From NCBI GenBank assembly GCA_031411235.1, contig JANOAR010000146.1, forward strand, positions 1 to 55,164: 55,164 bases of DNA. The letters are read 5' to 3'. The position numbers and the translations under genes are program-made. Below, one piece after another: positions 41,874 through 50,810 of this stretch. The notes under the pieces were generated by a model. That model did no database searches. It was not told the DNA's origin and saw only the letters and a program-made list of their open reading frames with translations. Position 1 is the first letter of the stretch; each line of letters starts with the position of its first letter. The DNA comes from JANOAR01 sp031411235. Lineage in GTDB: Bacteria > Verrucomicrobiota > Verrucomicrobiia > Verrucomicrobiales > Verrucomicrobiaceae.

Positions 41874-42071
41874 ACTTTATCTGTGACCTCGCTTGCTGCT
41901 ACCACAAATCCACTCGCTCGAATAGCGGGGGGCAGGCCGAAGGCGAGGGCGGGCGGCTGTGCAGGTGGTTTTGCAGGATGGGGACGATGCCGGGGTGCGG
42001 ATCGTTTTACATCATGCGTGCGATGAAGGCCCTCAACTTGCAATTTCCACCACCAGCACGGATGAAAGTGT

Positions 42072-42674
42072 ATGACCTTCGACCTCACTGCTGAGCACCG
42101 CGAGCACGCTTACATGATCCTCGCCGGGCTTGTTACGCCTCGGCCTATCGCGTTGACGACGACGGTCGATGAGCACGGGCGGGTGAATGCGGCACCGTTC
42201 AGCTTTTTCAACGTCCTGGGTGACTCACCGCCCATCGTGGGTCTTTGCCCTGGGGATCGCTCGCCGGGCGTGCCGAAGGACACGGCGCGGAACATCCGAC
42301 TGACGCAGGAGTTCGTGGTGAATCTCGTCGATGAAGCCATCGCGGAGCCGATGAATCGCTGCGCGGCGACGCTGCCGCCGGGTGAAAACGAATTGCAACA
42401 CGCAGGTCTCACGGCTGTGACCAGCGATATCGTGCGCCCGCCGCGCATTGCCGAGGCCCCCGCGAGCCTGGAGTGCCGCTGCCACAGCATCATCGAAATC
42501 GGCGACAACCGGCTGATCATCGGCGAGGTGCTGCGCGTGCATGTGCGCGACGGCGTCTTCGACACCGAGACATGGCTGGTGCGCCCCGGCAGCTATGCGC
42601 CCATCGGCCGGATGCAGAGCCCGCACTGGTACTGCCGCACGACGGAGATGTTTGAAATGCGCAGGCCGAGGTGA
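42072..42674 (+). CDS. Flavin reductase-like FMN-binding protein
   Basis: 200 residues. The split-barrel signature is visible: L-V-T-P-R-P-I-A-L-T-T-T-V-D, then N-A-A-P-F-S-F-F-N, and E-F-V-V-N-L-V. Such proteins bind FMN and reduce free flavin or act with oxygenases; some are of unknown function. It is cytoplasmic and stands alone, with no monooxygenase partner nearby. Confidence 0.85.
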   Translation: MTFDLTAEHREHAYMILAGLVTPRPIALTTTVDEHGRVNAAPFSFFNVLGDSPPIVGLCPGDRSPGVPKDTARNIRLTQEFVVNLVDEAIAEPMNRCAATLPPGENELQHAGLTAVTSDIVRPPRIAEAPASLECRCHSIIEIGDNRLIIGEVLRVHVRDGVFDTETWLVRPGSYAPIGRMQSPHWYCRTTEMFEMRRPR

Positions 42675-42711
42675 ACGTGTTTACCGTTACCGTGATGGCC
42701 CGGGTTTCAAT

Positions 42712-43005
42712 TCAGCCGAGCCTTCTTCGGCGCAAAATTTGTTTCATGTGAACAATCGTCACCACCTGAAGCTCTTCCTGATCGAAACCAAAGATGATCC
42801 GGTAGCCGTCTTGGTGAATCTCCCACAAACCACAGTCTGCAAACTCATGAACGGGATGCCCGAGCGTTGGCATTTGGGACACATACTCAACTCGCTCAAC
42901 TATCCGGCCAATTAACAGTTGAGCGTAGTGCTCGGAGTCTCTGCTGATGAAATCTCGAATCCCCATCAAGTCCATGCGGGCCTGTGCAGACCAAACAATA
43001 GTCAT
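42712..43005 (-). CDS. ParE/RelE-family toxin
   Basis: 97 residues. I-V-W-S-A-Q-A-R-M-D-L at the start, L-W-E-I-H-Q-D-G-Y-R-I-I-F-G-F, and V-V-T-I-V-H-M-K-Q-I-L are the ParE layout, with a basic C-terminus. ParE toxins poison gyrase and RelE toxins cut mRNA on the ribosome; this resembles ParE more. Its start overlaps the stop of the antitoxin gene by 4 bp (43002-43005), as usual for these modules. Confidence 0.85.
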   Translation of the reverse strand: MTIVWSAQARMDLMGIRDFISRDSEHYAQLLIGRIVERVEYVSQMPTLGHPVHEFADCGLWEIHQDGYRIIFGFDQEELQVVTIVHMKQILRRRRLG

Positions 43006-43205
43006 GATGCGAGGCCGAATTCTTGGCGGATTGCTTTGTGCTCATGTTTCCTCCCAGCCTGCAAATCCGCTAGGCCGCGATCAATCTTTTGGCGCACAAA
43101 AATTTGATACATCAGGTCTTCCCAAGAGGCGGATTCTGGCAGGTCGCGTACGATGAGCGAAGCTGCCACTTTAATGCTGGGTTGCTGGAGTTTTGAAGCT
43201 GGCAT
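43002..43205 (-). CDS. Antitoxin partner of the ParE-like toxin
   Basis: 67 residues, starting at ATG 43205. The segment S-W-E-D-L-M-Y-Q-I-F-V-R-Q-K-I-D-R-G-L-A-D is typical of short antitoxins of ParE-type pairs. It lies directly upstream of the toxin in the normal order, and probably autoregulates the operon with the toxin. The assignment is mainly by context. Confidence 0.72.
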   Translation of the reverse strand: MPASKLQQPSIKVAASLIVRDLPESASWEDLMYQIFVRQKIDRGLADLQAGRKHEHKAIRQEFGLAS

Positions 43206-43302
43206 GGGGGCATTGAAGCAGAACGTCTAGCGCTTCGCAATGTGATCGTACGCCCGTACCAGTGGCGTGGCGTTGGATTTGCTGTCCTTCCACAGTGTTG
43301 CC

Positions 43303-44835
43303 TCACTCCCACTCGATGCTCGCGGGCGGCTTGGTGCTGATGTCGTAGAGCACGCGGTTGATGCCTTTGACGGAGTTCAGTATTTTATTGCTCGCGGCAC
43401 GCAGGACTTCATACGGCAGCTCCACCCAGTCGGCGGTCATGGCGTCTTCGCTGACGACGGCGCGTAGGCTGATGGCGGCTTCGTAGCTGCGTTCGTCGCC
43501 TTTGACGCCGACGGTTTTCACGGGCAGCAGGGCAGCGTAGGCTTGCCAGACTTTTTCATACTGGCCGCTGCGGCGCAGTTCATTGATGAAGATGTCGTCG
43601 GCATGGCGAGTGATGGTGAGTTTTTCCTCGGTGATCTCGCCCGGCACACGGACGGCGAGGCCGGGGCCGGGGAAAGGATGACGCCACAGGGCTTCGTGCG
43701 GGATGCCGAGGGTGGCACCGAGGGCGCGGACTTCGTCTTTGAAAAGCTCGGCGAGGGGCTCCAGGACTTTGCCTTGGGCCTTGAGATCCATGATGCGATC
43801 GACGCGGTTGTGGTGCGTCTTGATTTTGCTGGCGATGCTGCCGCTGGTGGCGCTCTCGATGACGTCGGGGTAGAGCGTGCCTTGGGCGAGCAGCTCCACG
43901 TTGTCTGCTGCGCCCCAGAACACGTCGATGAACATGTTGCCGATGATTTTGCGCTTCTGCTCGGGGTCAGTGACGCCGCGCAAGGCGGTGAGGAAGCGCT
44001 CGCTGGCGTCGATGGTTTCGATGGGCACGCCGACTTCTTTAAACTGTGCCTGCACCTGGGCGGTCTCGTTGAGGCGCATGAGGCCGTTGTCGATGTAGAT
44101 GGCGCGTAGCTTCACGCCAGCACGCTGGAGCAGCACGGCGAGCACGGTGCTATCGACACCGCCAGAGACGCCGCAGATGACTTCGCGGTTGCCCACGTCG
44201 GTCTTTATTTGCGCGAGCATCTGGTCCTTGAAGGCGATGATGTCGAACCTCGCCAGCTTCGCGCCGGTGTGGGTGAGGAAGTTGCGCAGCATCGCGGTGC
44301 CCTCGTGCGAGTGCGTCACCTCGGGATGAAACTGGATGCCAAAGCAGCGCTCGCTCCATTGCAGCGCGACGGGCACGCCGTCTTCATTGGTGGCGATGGC
44401 GCGGGTTGTTGGCGAGAGATTGGAGCAGGTGTCCGAGTGGCTCATCCACACCTGGGACTCATGCGAGATGCCGTGGAAAAGGGGTGAGTCGGGGGCGCTG
44501 ACGACCAGTTTCGCCGGGCCATACTCGCGGGTGTGGCCGGGCTTCACGGTGCCGCCGTGTTTGATGTTGAGAAGCTGCATCCCGTAGCAAACGCCGAGCA
44601 CAGGCACGTCGAAGGCCATGAGTTTTGCGAAGTCCACATCCGGCGCATCCACCTCTGACGTGCTGCGTGGCCCGCCGGACAAGATGATCGCGCCCGGTGC
44701 CTTCAGTTCACCCAGCCGCGCTGGCGGATAAAGGTGCGACATGAAGCCCAGCTCGCGCACGCGGCGCACGATGAGCTGGCTATACTGCGAGCCGTAGTCG
44801 AGCACGGCGACTTCTCCTGGGGTGGGCTGGTTCAT
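43303..44835 (-). CDS. guaA: GMP synthase (glutamine-hydrolysing)
   Basis: 510 residues from ATG 44835 (MNQPTPGEVAVLDYGSQYSQ). The N-terminal glutamine amidotransferase has G-V-C-Y-G-M-Q with the nucleophilic Cys and G-I-Q-F-H-P-E-V-T-H-S-H-E with the His/Glu pair. The C-terminal ATP-pyrophosphatase has the P-loop G-V-S-G-G-V-D-S-T, and the protein ends K-P-P-A-S-I-E-W-E. It converts XMP to GMP in purine synthesis. It is followed downstream by the ParE module. Confidence 0.97.
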   Translation of the reverse strand: MNQPTPGEVAVLDYGSQYSQLIVRRVRELGFMSHLYPPARLGELKAPGAIILSGGPRSTSEVDAPDVDFAKLMAFDVPVLGVCYGMQLLNIKHGGTVKPGHTREYGPAKLVVSAPDSPLFHGISHESQVWMSHSDTCSNLSPTTRAIATNEDGVPVALQWSERCFGIQFHPEVTHSHEGTAMLRNFLTHTGAKLARFDIIAFKDQMLAQIKTDVGNREVICGVSGGVDSTVLAVLLQRAGVKLRAIYIDNGLMRLNETAQVQAQFKEVGVPIETIDASERFLTALRGVTDPEQKRKIIGNMFIDVFWGAADNVELLAQGTLYPDVIESATSGSIASKIKTHHNRVDRIMDLKAQGKVLEPLAELFKDEVRALGATLGIPHEALWRHPFPGPGLAVRVPGEITEEKLTITRHADDIFINELRRSGQYEKVWQAYAALLPVKTVGVKGDERSYEAAISLRAVVSEDAMTADWVELPYEVLRAASNKILNSVKGINRVLYDISTKPPASIEWE

Positions 44836-44944
44836 GAAAAAAGGGGGGTAAAAGGGGAGGGCGATACTGGCAAGGCCGGGGCTGGCTGTCGAATGGGAAT
44901 GCGATGGAATCACGTCTCACTCAGAGCCAAGCGATGCCTCACGG

Positions 44945-45679
44945 CTACTTATTTGGCGGCCCATTGGCCACTTGCCGCCGCACGGTTTTGCCTTGGTTCA
45001 TGAGGTCATCGCGCTCTAGGCCTGTGAGCTGTTGGATGCCGCGCAGGAAGCGCATGAGCACCAGCATCATGATGACCATGAGCGGGATGCTGATGATGAT
45101 GGTGCCGCCCCAGTTGAGGGTGCCGATGGCCTGCACGTAGGCTTCGCTGCCGGGTTGCTTGCCAGTGAGCAGATACATGGCGAGGGCAAAGTTGAGCACG
45201 GCAGACAGCAGCATTCCAAAGCCGAGACCGAGCGAGGCACGCCACAGGAGGTGCTGGTAGCCCGCTTGTTTTTCGTCGGTATCGAGGCTGGCACGCAGCA
45301 CGGGCTCATTGATGAGGTGCGGCTGCATGAGCATGGCGACGACGAGGGGCTTGGGCCCCCAGCGGTGGCTCAGGGGGAAGGCGAGGCCGATGAGCACGGG
45401 CACGCTGACTTCTTTGATGGCAAACCAGAAGGCGCTCAGGTTCAGCAAACCCAGGCCACCGGTGATGATGACGGCGACGAGTCCGACGATGGAAAAGAAG
45501 TTCAGCCCGGCCTTCGTGACCCAGCAGTAGATGCCCCAGCCCAGGGGCAGGAGCATCGCGACCATGAGCGCCCAAAAGGGGCCAAGCCTGTCCGCATTGC
45601 TCAGCCACTCCAACGCCATTGAAGGGGCGATGACGGTGAGCGCGAGGTCGAGGAGAGGGTTGGGCGGTGGACGATGCAC
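44945..45679 (-). CDS. VC0807-like membrane protein
   Basis: 244 residues with five or six membrane helices. N-P-L-L-D-L-A-L-T-V-I-A-P-S at the start resembles the VC0807 family, of unknown function. It ends in a basic soluble tail (RDDLMNQGKTVRRQ). It lies 6 bp downstream of the aldolase gene on the same strand and is probably co-transcribed with it. Confidence 0.65.
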   Translation of the reverse strand: MHRPPPNPLLDLALTVIAPSMALEWLSNADRLGPFWALMVAMLLPLGWGIYCWVTKAGLNFFSIVGLVAVIITGGLGLLNLSAFWFAIKEVSVPVLIGLAFPLSHRWGPKPLVVAMLMQPHLINEPVLRASLDTDEKQAGYQHLLWRASLGLGFGMLLSAVLNFALAMYLLTGKQPGSEAYVQAIGTLNWGGTIIISIPLMVIMMLVLMRFLRGIQQLTGLERDDLMNQGKTVRRQVANGPPNK

Positions 45680-45685
45680 TGCGGT

Positions 45686-46717
45686 TTAAACGGTGCCGAA
45701 GATCGTCCTGCCCGTGGAGCGCAAGTCATCACAGGCGGTCTTGAGGCGATTGCACAGGCCGATTTCGCCCTTCTTCAAATAACCGCGTGGGTCGTAGATT
45801 TTCTTGTCGCCGACTTCGCCGTCGATCTTCAGCACGCCGGCGTAGTTGGCCAGCATGTGGTCGGCGATGGGGCGGGTGAAGGCATACTGCGTATCGGTGT
45901 CGATGTTCATTTTGATGACGCCGTAAGCGAGGGTCTCGCGGATTTCCTCCAGCGGTGTGCCGCTGCCGCCGTGGAAGACGAGATCCATGAGCGCTGCGGC
46001 ACCGTGTTTGTCGGTGACGGCTTTTTGGCCATCGCGCAGGATGGTGGGCTTCAGCTTCACGGCACCGGGTTTGTAGGCTCCGTGGACGTTGCCGAAGGTG
46101 GCGGCAAACATGAAGCGACCGAGCGGGCTGAGCGCTTCATACACGGCGAGCATGTCCTCGGGGGTGGTGTAGAGCTTGTCGTTGGAGACGCCGCTGGTGT
46201 CGTGGCCGTCCTCCTCACCACCAACGACGCCAGCTTCGACTTCGAGGATGATTTCATTCGCGGTGCATTCGTTCATCAGCGCGATGGAGGTTTCGATGTT
46301 CTTCTCCAGAGGCAGCTCGGAGCCGTCGAACATGTGGCTGTTGAAGAGGTTGCCTTGGCCTGCGGCACGGCGCTCTGCGGTGGCGGCGATGAGGGGTTTT
46401 AGGAACTTATCCACGTTCTTCGGGTGGCAGTGGTCGGTGTGCAGGGCGACGAGGATGTTGTAGCGCTTGGCCAGGGTATGCACGGCTTCAGCGAGCACGA
46501 TGGCACCCAGCGCCATGTCTTTAACCGAGGTGCCCGAGGCAAATTCACCGCCGCCGGTAGAGACTTGGATGATGCCGTCACTCTTGCTCTCGGCAAAGGC
46601 TCGCAGCGCACCGTTGATCGTGGGCAGCGAGGTGACATTGATCGCTGGGTAGGCGTAGTCGCCCTTCTGGGCGGCATCGAGCATGGCACGGTATTGGGCG
46701 GGTGTGGCGACGGGCAT
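45686..46717 (-). CDS. fbaA: Class II fructose-bisphosphate aldolase
   Basis: 343 residues from ATG 46717 (MPVATPAQYRAML). Zinc ligands lie in L-H-T-D-H-C-H-P, and E-V-E-A-G-V-V-G-G-E-E-D-G and G-S-G-T-P-L-E-E follow. Length and sequence fit class IIA aldolases. It interconverts fructose-1,6-bisphosphate with DHAP and GAP in glycolysis and gluconeogenesis. The VC0807-like gene follows 6 bp later. Confidence 0.95.
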   Translation of the reverse strand: MPVATPAQYRAMLDAAQKGDYAYPAINVTSLPTINGALRAFAESKSDGIIQVSTGGGEFASGTSVKDMALGAIVLAEAVHTLAKRYNILVALHTDHCHPKNVDKFLKPLIAATAERRAAGQGNLFNSHMFDGSELPLEKNIETSIALMNECTANEIILEVEAGVVGGEEDGHDTSGVSNDKLYTTPEDMLAVYEALSPLGRFMFAATFGNVHGAYKPGAVKLKPTILRDGQKAVTDKHGAAALMDLVFHGGSGTPLEEIRETLAYGVIKMNIDTDTQYAFTRPIADHMLANYAGVLKIDGEVGDKKIYDPRGYLKKGEIGLCNRLKTACDDLRSTGRTIFGTV

Positions 46718-46861
46718 GGTGTGTGAGTGTGGAGCTAGGGGAAAGGCCAGCACGCTCCAGGTGGAGGCGCGATGGGGGCGGGCATAGGAGCACGGTTCGA
46801 GGCGAGTGCAACCGCACGAAACATGCCAGACTAAGCGCAGTCTTCGCGATCAGCTGTCGGG

Positions 46862-47002
46862 GGGATAAGGGGCAAGGAACAAGGAACAAGGGATAAGGGA
46901 TAAGGGGAGTGCCTTTGGGTGTGATCTTCGTTAGATGGGCGGTGATTTTGGATTCAAGCGCGAAGCCACTCCCCTTATCCTTTGTTCCTTGCCCCTTATC
47001 CC
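46862..47002. repeat. Inverted repeat of GATAAGGGGCAAGGAACAA type
   Basis: The left arm, 46862-46911, consists of GGGATAAGG and CAAGGAAC words. The right arm, 46967-47002, is its reverse complement, lacking about 14 bp that the left arm carries as an internal repeat. The loop is about 55 bp. It fills most of the gene-free 327-bp gap between fbaA and rdgB; the rest shows nothing. Similar words occur as dispersed repeats in related genomes, to my recollection. Confidence 0.8.
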
Positions 47003-47044
47003 TCTCAGCTCGCTCTGCTATCACGCCCGAATTGCGAAGAAACC

Positions 47045-47659
47045 TCACGCCAATCTCGCCGCCAACCATTCCACGGCCTGGGCCAGGGCTTTGGCCCGGT
47101 GGCTGAGGGCGTTTTTTACCTCGGCAGGCAAGATGCCAAAGCTGTCCTCATACCCCTCAGGGACGAAGAGCGGATCGTAACCAAAGCCTCCCCCGCCTTG
47201 CTCCTCCCGAAGGATGCGCCCCTCCACGCTGCCGCTAAACACGGCCTCTGTGCGCCCCTCGCGAGCGATGGCCATGCAGCAACGAAAGCGAGCGCTGCCG
47301 CCGTCGCGCTTGCCTTGCGCGAGTGCCGCCAGTTCGCGCAGCAAGTGCTGGCGGTTGTCGGCATTGCTCGCGCCGACACCGGCGTATCGCGCAGAGATGA
47401 CGCCTGGTGCGCCACCCAGGGCATCGACTTCCAAGCCCGAGTCATCGGCGAGTACCCAGCGCCCAGGCAACGCCGCGCTGGCGGCTTCGGCTTTGATCCT
47501 GGCATTGGCTTCAAAGGTGTCGCCATCCTCTTCCGGCGAGGTGAGCTGGGGATGCGCTCGCAGATCTTCCACCTGCCAACCCAGGGGCGCGAGCATGGCT
47601 TGAATTTCTTCCGTTTTATGGGCGTTGGCAGTGGCGACGAGCAGCAGGTGTGGGGTCAT
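47045..47659 (-). CDS. rdgB: XTP/dITP diphosphatase (Ham1/RdgB)
   Basis: 204 residues from ATG 47659; the open frame upstream has no homology. V-A-T-A-N-A-H-K-T-E-E-I near the start, L-A-D-D-S-G-L-E-V-D-A-L-G-G-A-P-G-V-I-S-A-R-Y and G-F-G-Y-D-P-L-F are the family signatures. It removes deaminated purine nucleotides (dITP, XTP) from the pool. It ends near an inverted repeat and is divergent from the PHP phosphoesterase. Confidence 0.95.
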   Translation of the reverse strand: MTPHLLLVATANAHKTEEIQAMLAPLGWQVEDLRAHPQLTSPEEDGDTFEANARIKAEAASAALPGRWVLADDSGLEVDALGGAPGVISARYAGVGASNADNRQHLLRELAALAQGKRDGGSARFRCCMAIAREGRTEAVFSGSVEGRILREEQGGGGFGYDPLFVPEGYEDSFGILPAEVKNALSHRAKALAQAVEWLAARLA

Positions 47660-47762
47660 TGAAGGGCGCGAGGTTGGGGATTGAGGAGCCTGAAGACCGG
47701 CCTTGCCTCGCCCTTCACATCTCACGCACGATCTCTGAGTCAAATAACGTTCTCCACCAACC

Positions 47763-49022
47763 ATGCTCCGTACATTCCTCATCTCTCTCGTCATCCTGCC
47801 GCTAGGCTTACACGCCGCCGAACCCGCGACCCACTGGTACAAGGGCAATACACACACCCATACTTTATGGAGCGATGGCAATGATTTCCCCGAGATGGTC
47901 TGCGACTGGTACCAGAAACATGGCTACCAATTCCTCGCGCTGAGCGACCACAACATCCTCCACACGCACGAGGTCTGGATGAGTGAGGACGGGATCAAGA
48001 AGCGCCAGAAGGCTCTCGGCAAGACAGCGGTCGAAAAATACCGCGCCCGTTTTGGCGAGGCCTGGGTGCAGTCGCGCCCCTTGGAAAAGGGCACGGGCAA
48101 TGAGCTGCGGCTGCGCAAGCTGGAGGAGTATCGCAGCATGTTCGAGAAGCCTGAGGGCTTCCTCCTCGTGCCTGCCGAGGAGATCAGCGCCAGCTTTGGG
48201 AAAGTGCCGCTGCACTTGAATGCCTTGAACATCGCCGAGGAACTGAAACCGCTGAAAGCCGACTCCATCGTCGCGACGCTGCGAGCCAATCTGGTGGCCG
48301 TCGCTGAGCAAGAAAAGCGGCTCGGCCAGCCCATCCTCGTGCATGTGAATCATCCCAACTTCCGCTACGCCCTCACGGCTGAGGACATGGCCCAAGCGCT
48401 GGAGGAGCGCTACTTCGAGATCTACAATGGCCACCCGATGATCAACTACGCAGGCGATGCTACGCACGCTGGCAATGAAGCCCTGTGGGACATCGCGAAT
48501 ACCCTGCGCCTGACGAAACTCAACGGCCCCCTCCTCTATGGCATGGGCACCGACGACTCGCACCATTACCATGGCGAAGACAGCTCCCCAGGCCGTGGCT
48601 GGGTGATGGTTCGGGCTGCGAAACTCGATGCCGCAAGCCTCATCGCCGCGATGCGTGCGGGCGATTTTTATGCCAGCTCTGGTGTCACGCTGGAGGACAT
48701 GGGCTTCGCCAACAACACGCTGACGCTGCGCATCAAAGGCGAGCCGGGCGTGACCTACACCACCCGCATCGTCGGCACGCCCAAAGACTACGACGCCACG
48801 ACCACCGAAGTGACGATGCCGGAAGGCGATAGCCACACCACGCGGCTCACCTACTCGGCGGATGTCGGCAAAACATTCACCACGGTGTCGGGCACGGAAG
48901 TGAGCTATAAACTCACGGGCAAGGAACTCTATGTGCGAGCCGTCATCACCAGCACCAAGCCGCATTGGAATCCCTCATTCCCTGGGCAGACGGAGATGGC
49001 CTGGACGCAGCCTGTGAAGTGA
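47763..49022 (+). CDS. Exported PHP-domain phosphoesterase
   Basis: 419 residues with a signal peptide (MLRTFLISLVILPLGLHA). The PHP metal-site motifs are N-T-H-T-H-T-L-W-S-D-G, L-S-D-H-N, V-N-H-P-N and G-T-D-D-S-H-H-Y, which would bind two or three metal ions. The C-terminal 100 residues form a beta domain. It is related to the metal-dependent phosphoesterases of the YciV/HisK type, but export suggests an extracellular substrate. It lies upstream of the ABC permease. Confidence 0.85.
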   Translation: MLRTFLISLVILPLGLHAAEPATHWYKGNTHTHTLWSDGNDFPEMVCDWYQKHGYQFLALSDHNILHTHEVWMSEDGIKKRQKALGKTAVEKYRARFGEAWVQSRPLEKGTGNELRLRKLEEYRSMFEKPEGFLLVPAEEISASFGKVPLHLNALNIAEELKPLKADSIVATLRANLVAVAEQEKRLGQPILVHVNHPNFRYALTAEDMAQALEERYFEIYNGHPMINYAGDATHAGNEALWDIANTLRLTKLNGPLLYGMGTDDSHHYHGEDSSPGRGWVMVRAAKLDAASLIAAMRAGDFYASSGVTLEDMGFANNTLTLRIKGEPGVTYTTRIVGTPKDYDATTTEVTMPEGDSHTTRLTYSADVGKTFTTVSGTEVSYKLTGKELYVRAVITSTKPHWNPSFPGQTEMAWTQPVK

Positions 49023-49116
49023 GTCGCGAGTTATCCACAGCGCAAAGGCCGTGCCGCCGGGCTTGCATTCAGCGCTCGCCCCGGCATGGCTCTCGCCTCG
49101 AAATGATCGCGCTCAC

Positions 49117-49959
49117 ATGACACTCCTTTTTCAACTCCGAGGCGAGCTGTGGAAGCTCTTTGCCCGCAAGCGCACCTACATGGGCTTCATCGTCTTCCTG
49201 GTGCTGGAGGGCATCATCCTGACGCTGTTCCAAGTGAAGGGCGCGGATGGCTTCAAGCGCATCATCACCCAACGCGGCGAGGCTTTTGAAACCTATTACT
49301 CAGCGCTGACGCTGGGCTTCATCATCCTGCAAATTTCGATCTTCCTGCTCGGCTCACTTTACGTCGCCTTGGTCGCTGGGGACATCGTGGCAAAGGAGAG
49401 CGAGGATGGCCATCTGCGGCTGCTGCTCGCTCGCCCCATCAGTCGGCTGCGGCTGCTGGGCCTGAAGTATGTGGGCTGCTTGGTCTATGCGTTTTGCCTC
49501 GTTCAGTTCATCGCCTGGAGTGCATTTTGCTTGGGCGTCATCGTGCGCGGCTGGGGCGGCGGCTTGTTTGCCTTCGCTCCAAATCTTGGCACGGCGGGCT
49601 TCTTCGCTTGGGGCGAGGGCATACAACGTTATGCCATCGGCTCCTGCTTTCTCTCGGTAGCGATGATGACGGTGGCGAGCATTGGCTTCTTTTTTTCCTG
49701 CATGAAGATCAAGCCCGCAGCGGCGACCATCTCGACGCTGTCGTACGTGCTCATGGATGGCATTCTGCGCGAGAGCCACTTCATGGATAGCTACCAGCAT
49801 TTGCTCGTCACCCGCTACATGATCACCTGGGTTCAGGCCTTTGCGGATCCGATCTCGTGGGCTTTTGTGGCCCGCAATTACGGCGTGCTCTTTGGCATCA
49901 ATGCCAGCCTATTCGTCCTCGGCGCAGCCTACTTTGAATCCCGCGATCTGAAGTCATGA
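49117..49959 (+). CDS. ABC-2-type transporter permease
   Basis: 280 residues from ATG 49117, with about six membrane helices. E-L-W-K-L-F-A-R-K-R-T-Y near the N-terminus and A-x-E-x-E-D-G-x-L-R-L-L-L-A-R-P-I-S-R are the ABC-2 permease pattern. The usual ATPase partner is not visible next to it. It overlaps panC by 4 bp (ATGA, 49956-49959). The cargo is unknown. Confidence 0.82.
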   Translation: MTLLFQLRGELWKLFARKRTYMGFIVFLVLEGIILTLFQVKGADGFKRIITQRGEAFETYYSALTLGFIILQISIFLLGSLYVALVAGDIVAKESEDGHLRLLLARPISRLRLLGLKYVGCLVYAFCLVQFIAWSAFCLGVIVRGWGGGLFAFAPNLGTAGFFAWGEGIQRYAIGSCFLSVAMMTVASIGFFFSCMKIKPAAATISTLSYVLMDGILRESHFMDSYQHLLVTRYMITWVQAFADPISWAFVARNYGVLFGINASLFVLGAAYFESRDLKS

Positions 49960-50810
49960 CGATCCTCCACACGGAAAAGGAATTGCGCGTGTGGCGGCGC
50001 AGCGCGGGTTCGCAACGCATCATTTTGGTGCCGACGATGGGGGCACTGCACGCGGGGCATGTGCATCTGGTGCGCGTCGCTCGCGAGTTGGCAGGCAGCG
50101 ACGGGCAGGTAGTGGTGACGATCTTTGTGAACCCCTTGCAGTTCGGCCCCAGCGAAGACTTCTCGCGCTACCCTCGCGAGCTAGAGACCGATGCGGCCCA
50201 GTGCGCGAGTGCAGGCGCGGACATCATCTTTGCGCCAGCCGTGGACGAGGTCTATGCGGCAGATCGCAGCATCATCATCCTGGAAAAATCGCTGTCGCTA
50301 GTGCTCTGCGGGGCCAGCAGGCCGGGGCACTTCGACGGTGTCTGCACGGTGGTGGCCAAGCTCTTCAACTACGTGCAGCCCGACGATGCCGTGTTCGGCA
50401 AAAAAGACGCGCAGCAGCTCGCGATCATCCGCCGCCTGGTGCGTGATCTGAACTACCCGCTGACGATCCACGGCATCGACACCGTGCGCGAGAGCGATGG
50501 GCTGGCGATGAGTTCGCGCAATCGCTACCTGAGCGCCGAGGAGCGTGCGCAGGCTCCCGCGCTACAAGCCGCATTGCAACGAGTGCGCTCGCTCTGGAGT
50601 GCTGGCCAGCGCAGTGTTGAGGCCTTGCTCACCATCGCGCGGGAACATCTCGCCGAGCACGCGCCACTTGGCCGCGTGGACTACCTTTCTCTGGTCGATG
50701 CCGCGACGCTGCAACCGATGGCAGATGATGCCGAAGGCGATGCGCTGTGTGCGCTAGCGGTGTTCTTTGGCAAGGCTCGGCTTATTGATAACATCGAGCT
50801 GCGCGGCTAA
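49956..50810 (+). CDS. panC: Pantothenate synthetase
   Basis: 284 residues. P-T-M-G-A-L-H-A-G-H (ATP motif), F-V-N-P-L-Q-F-G-P-S-E-D-F, G-K-K-D-A-Q-Q-L and M-S-S-R-N-R-Y-L are all present. It joins pantoate and beta-alanine to pantothenate in coenzyme A synthesis. Its ATG overlaps the ABC permease stop, and it ends overlapping the prfB stop on the other strand by 4 bp (50807-50810). Confidence 0.96.
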   Translation: MTILHTEKELRVWRRSAGSQRIILVPTMGALHAGHVHLVRVARELAGSDGQVVVTIFVNPLQFGPSEDFSRYPRELETDAAQCASAGADIIFAPAVDEVYAADRSIIILEKSLSLVLCGASRPGHFDGVCTVVAKLFNYVQPDDAVFGKKDAQQLAIIRRLVRDLNYPLTIHGIDTVRESDGLAMSSRNRYLSAEERAQAPALQAALQRVRSLWSAGQRSVEALLTIAREHLAEHAPLGRVDYLSLVDAATLQPMADDAEGDALCALAVFFGKARLIDNIELRG

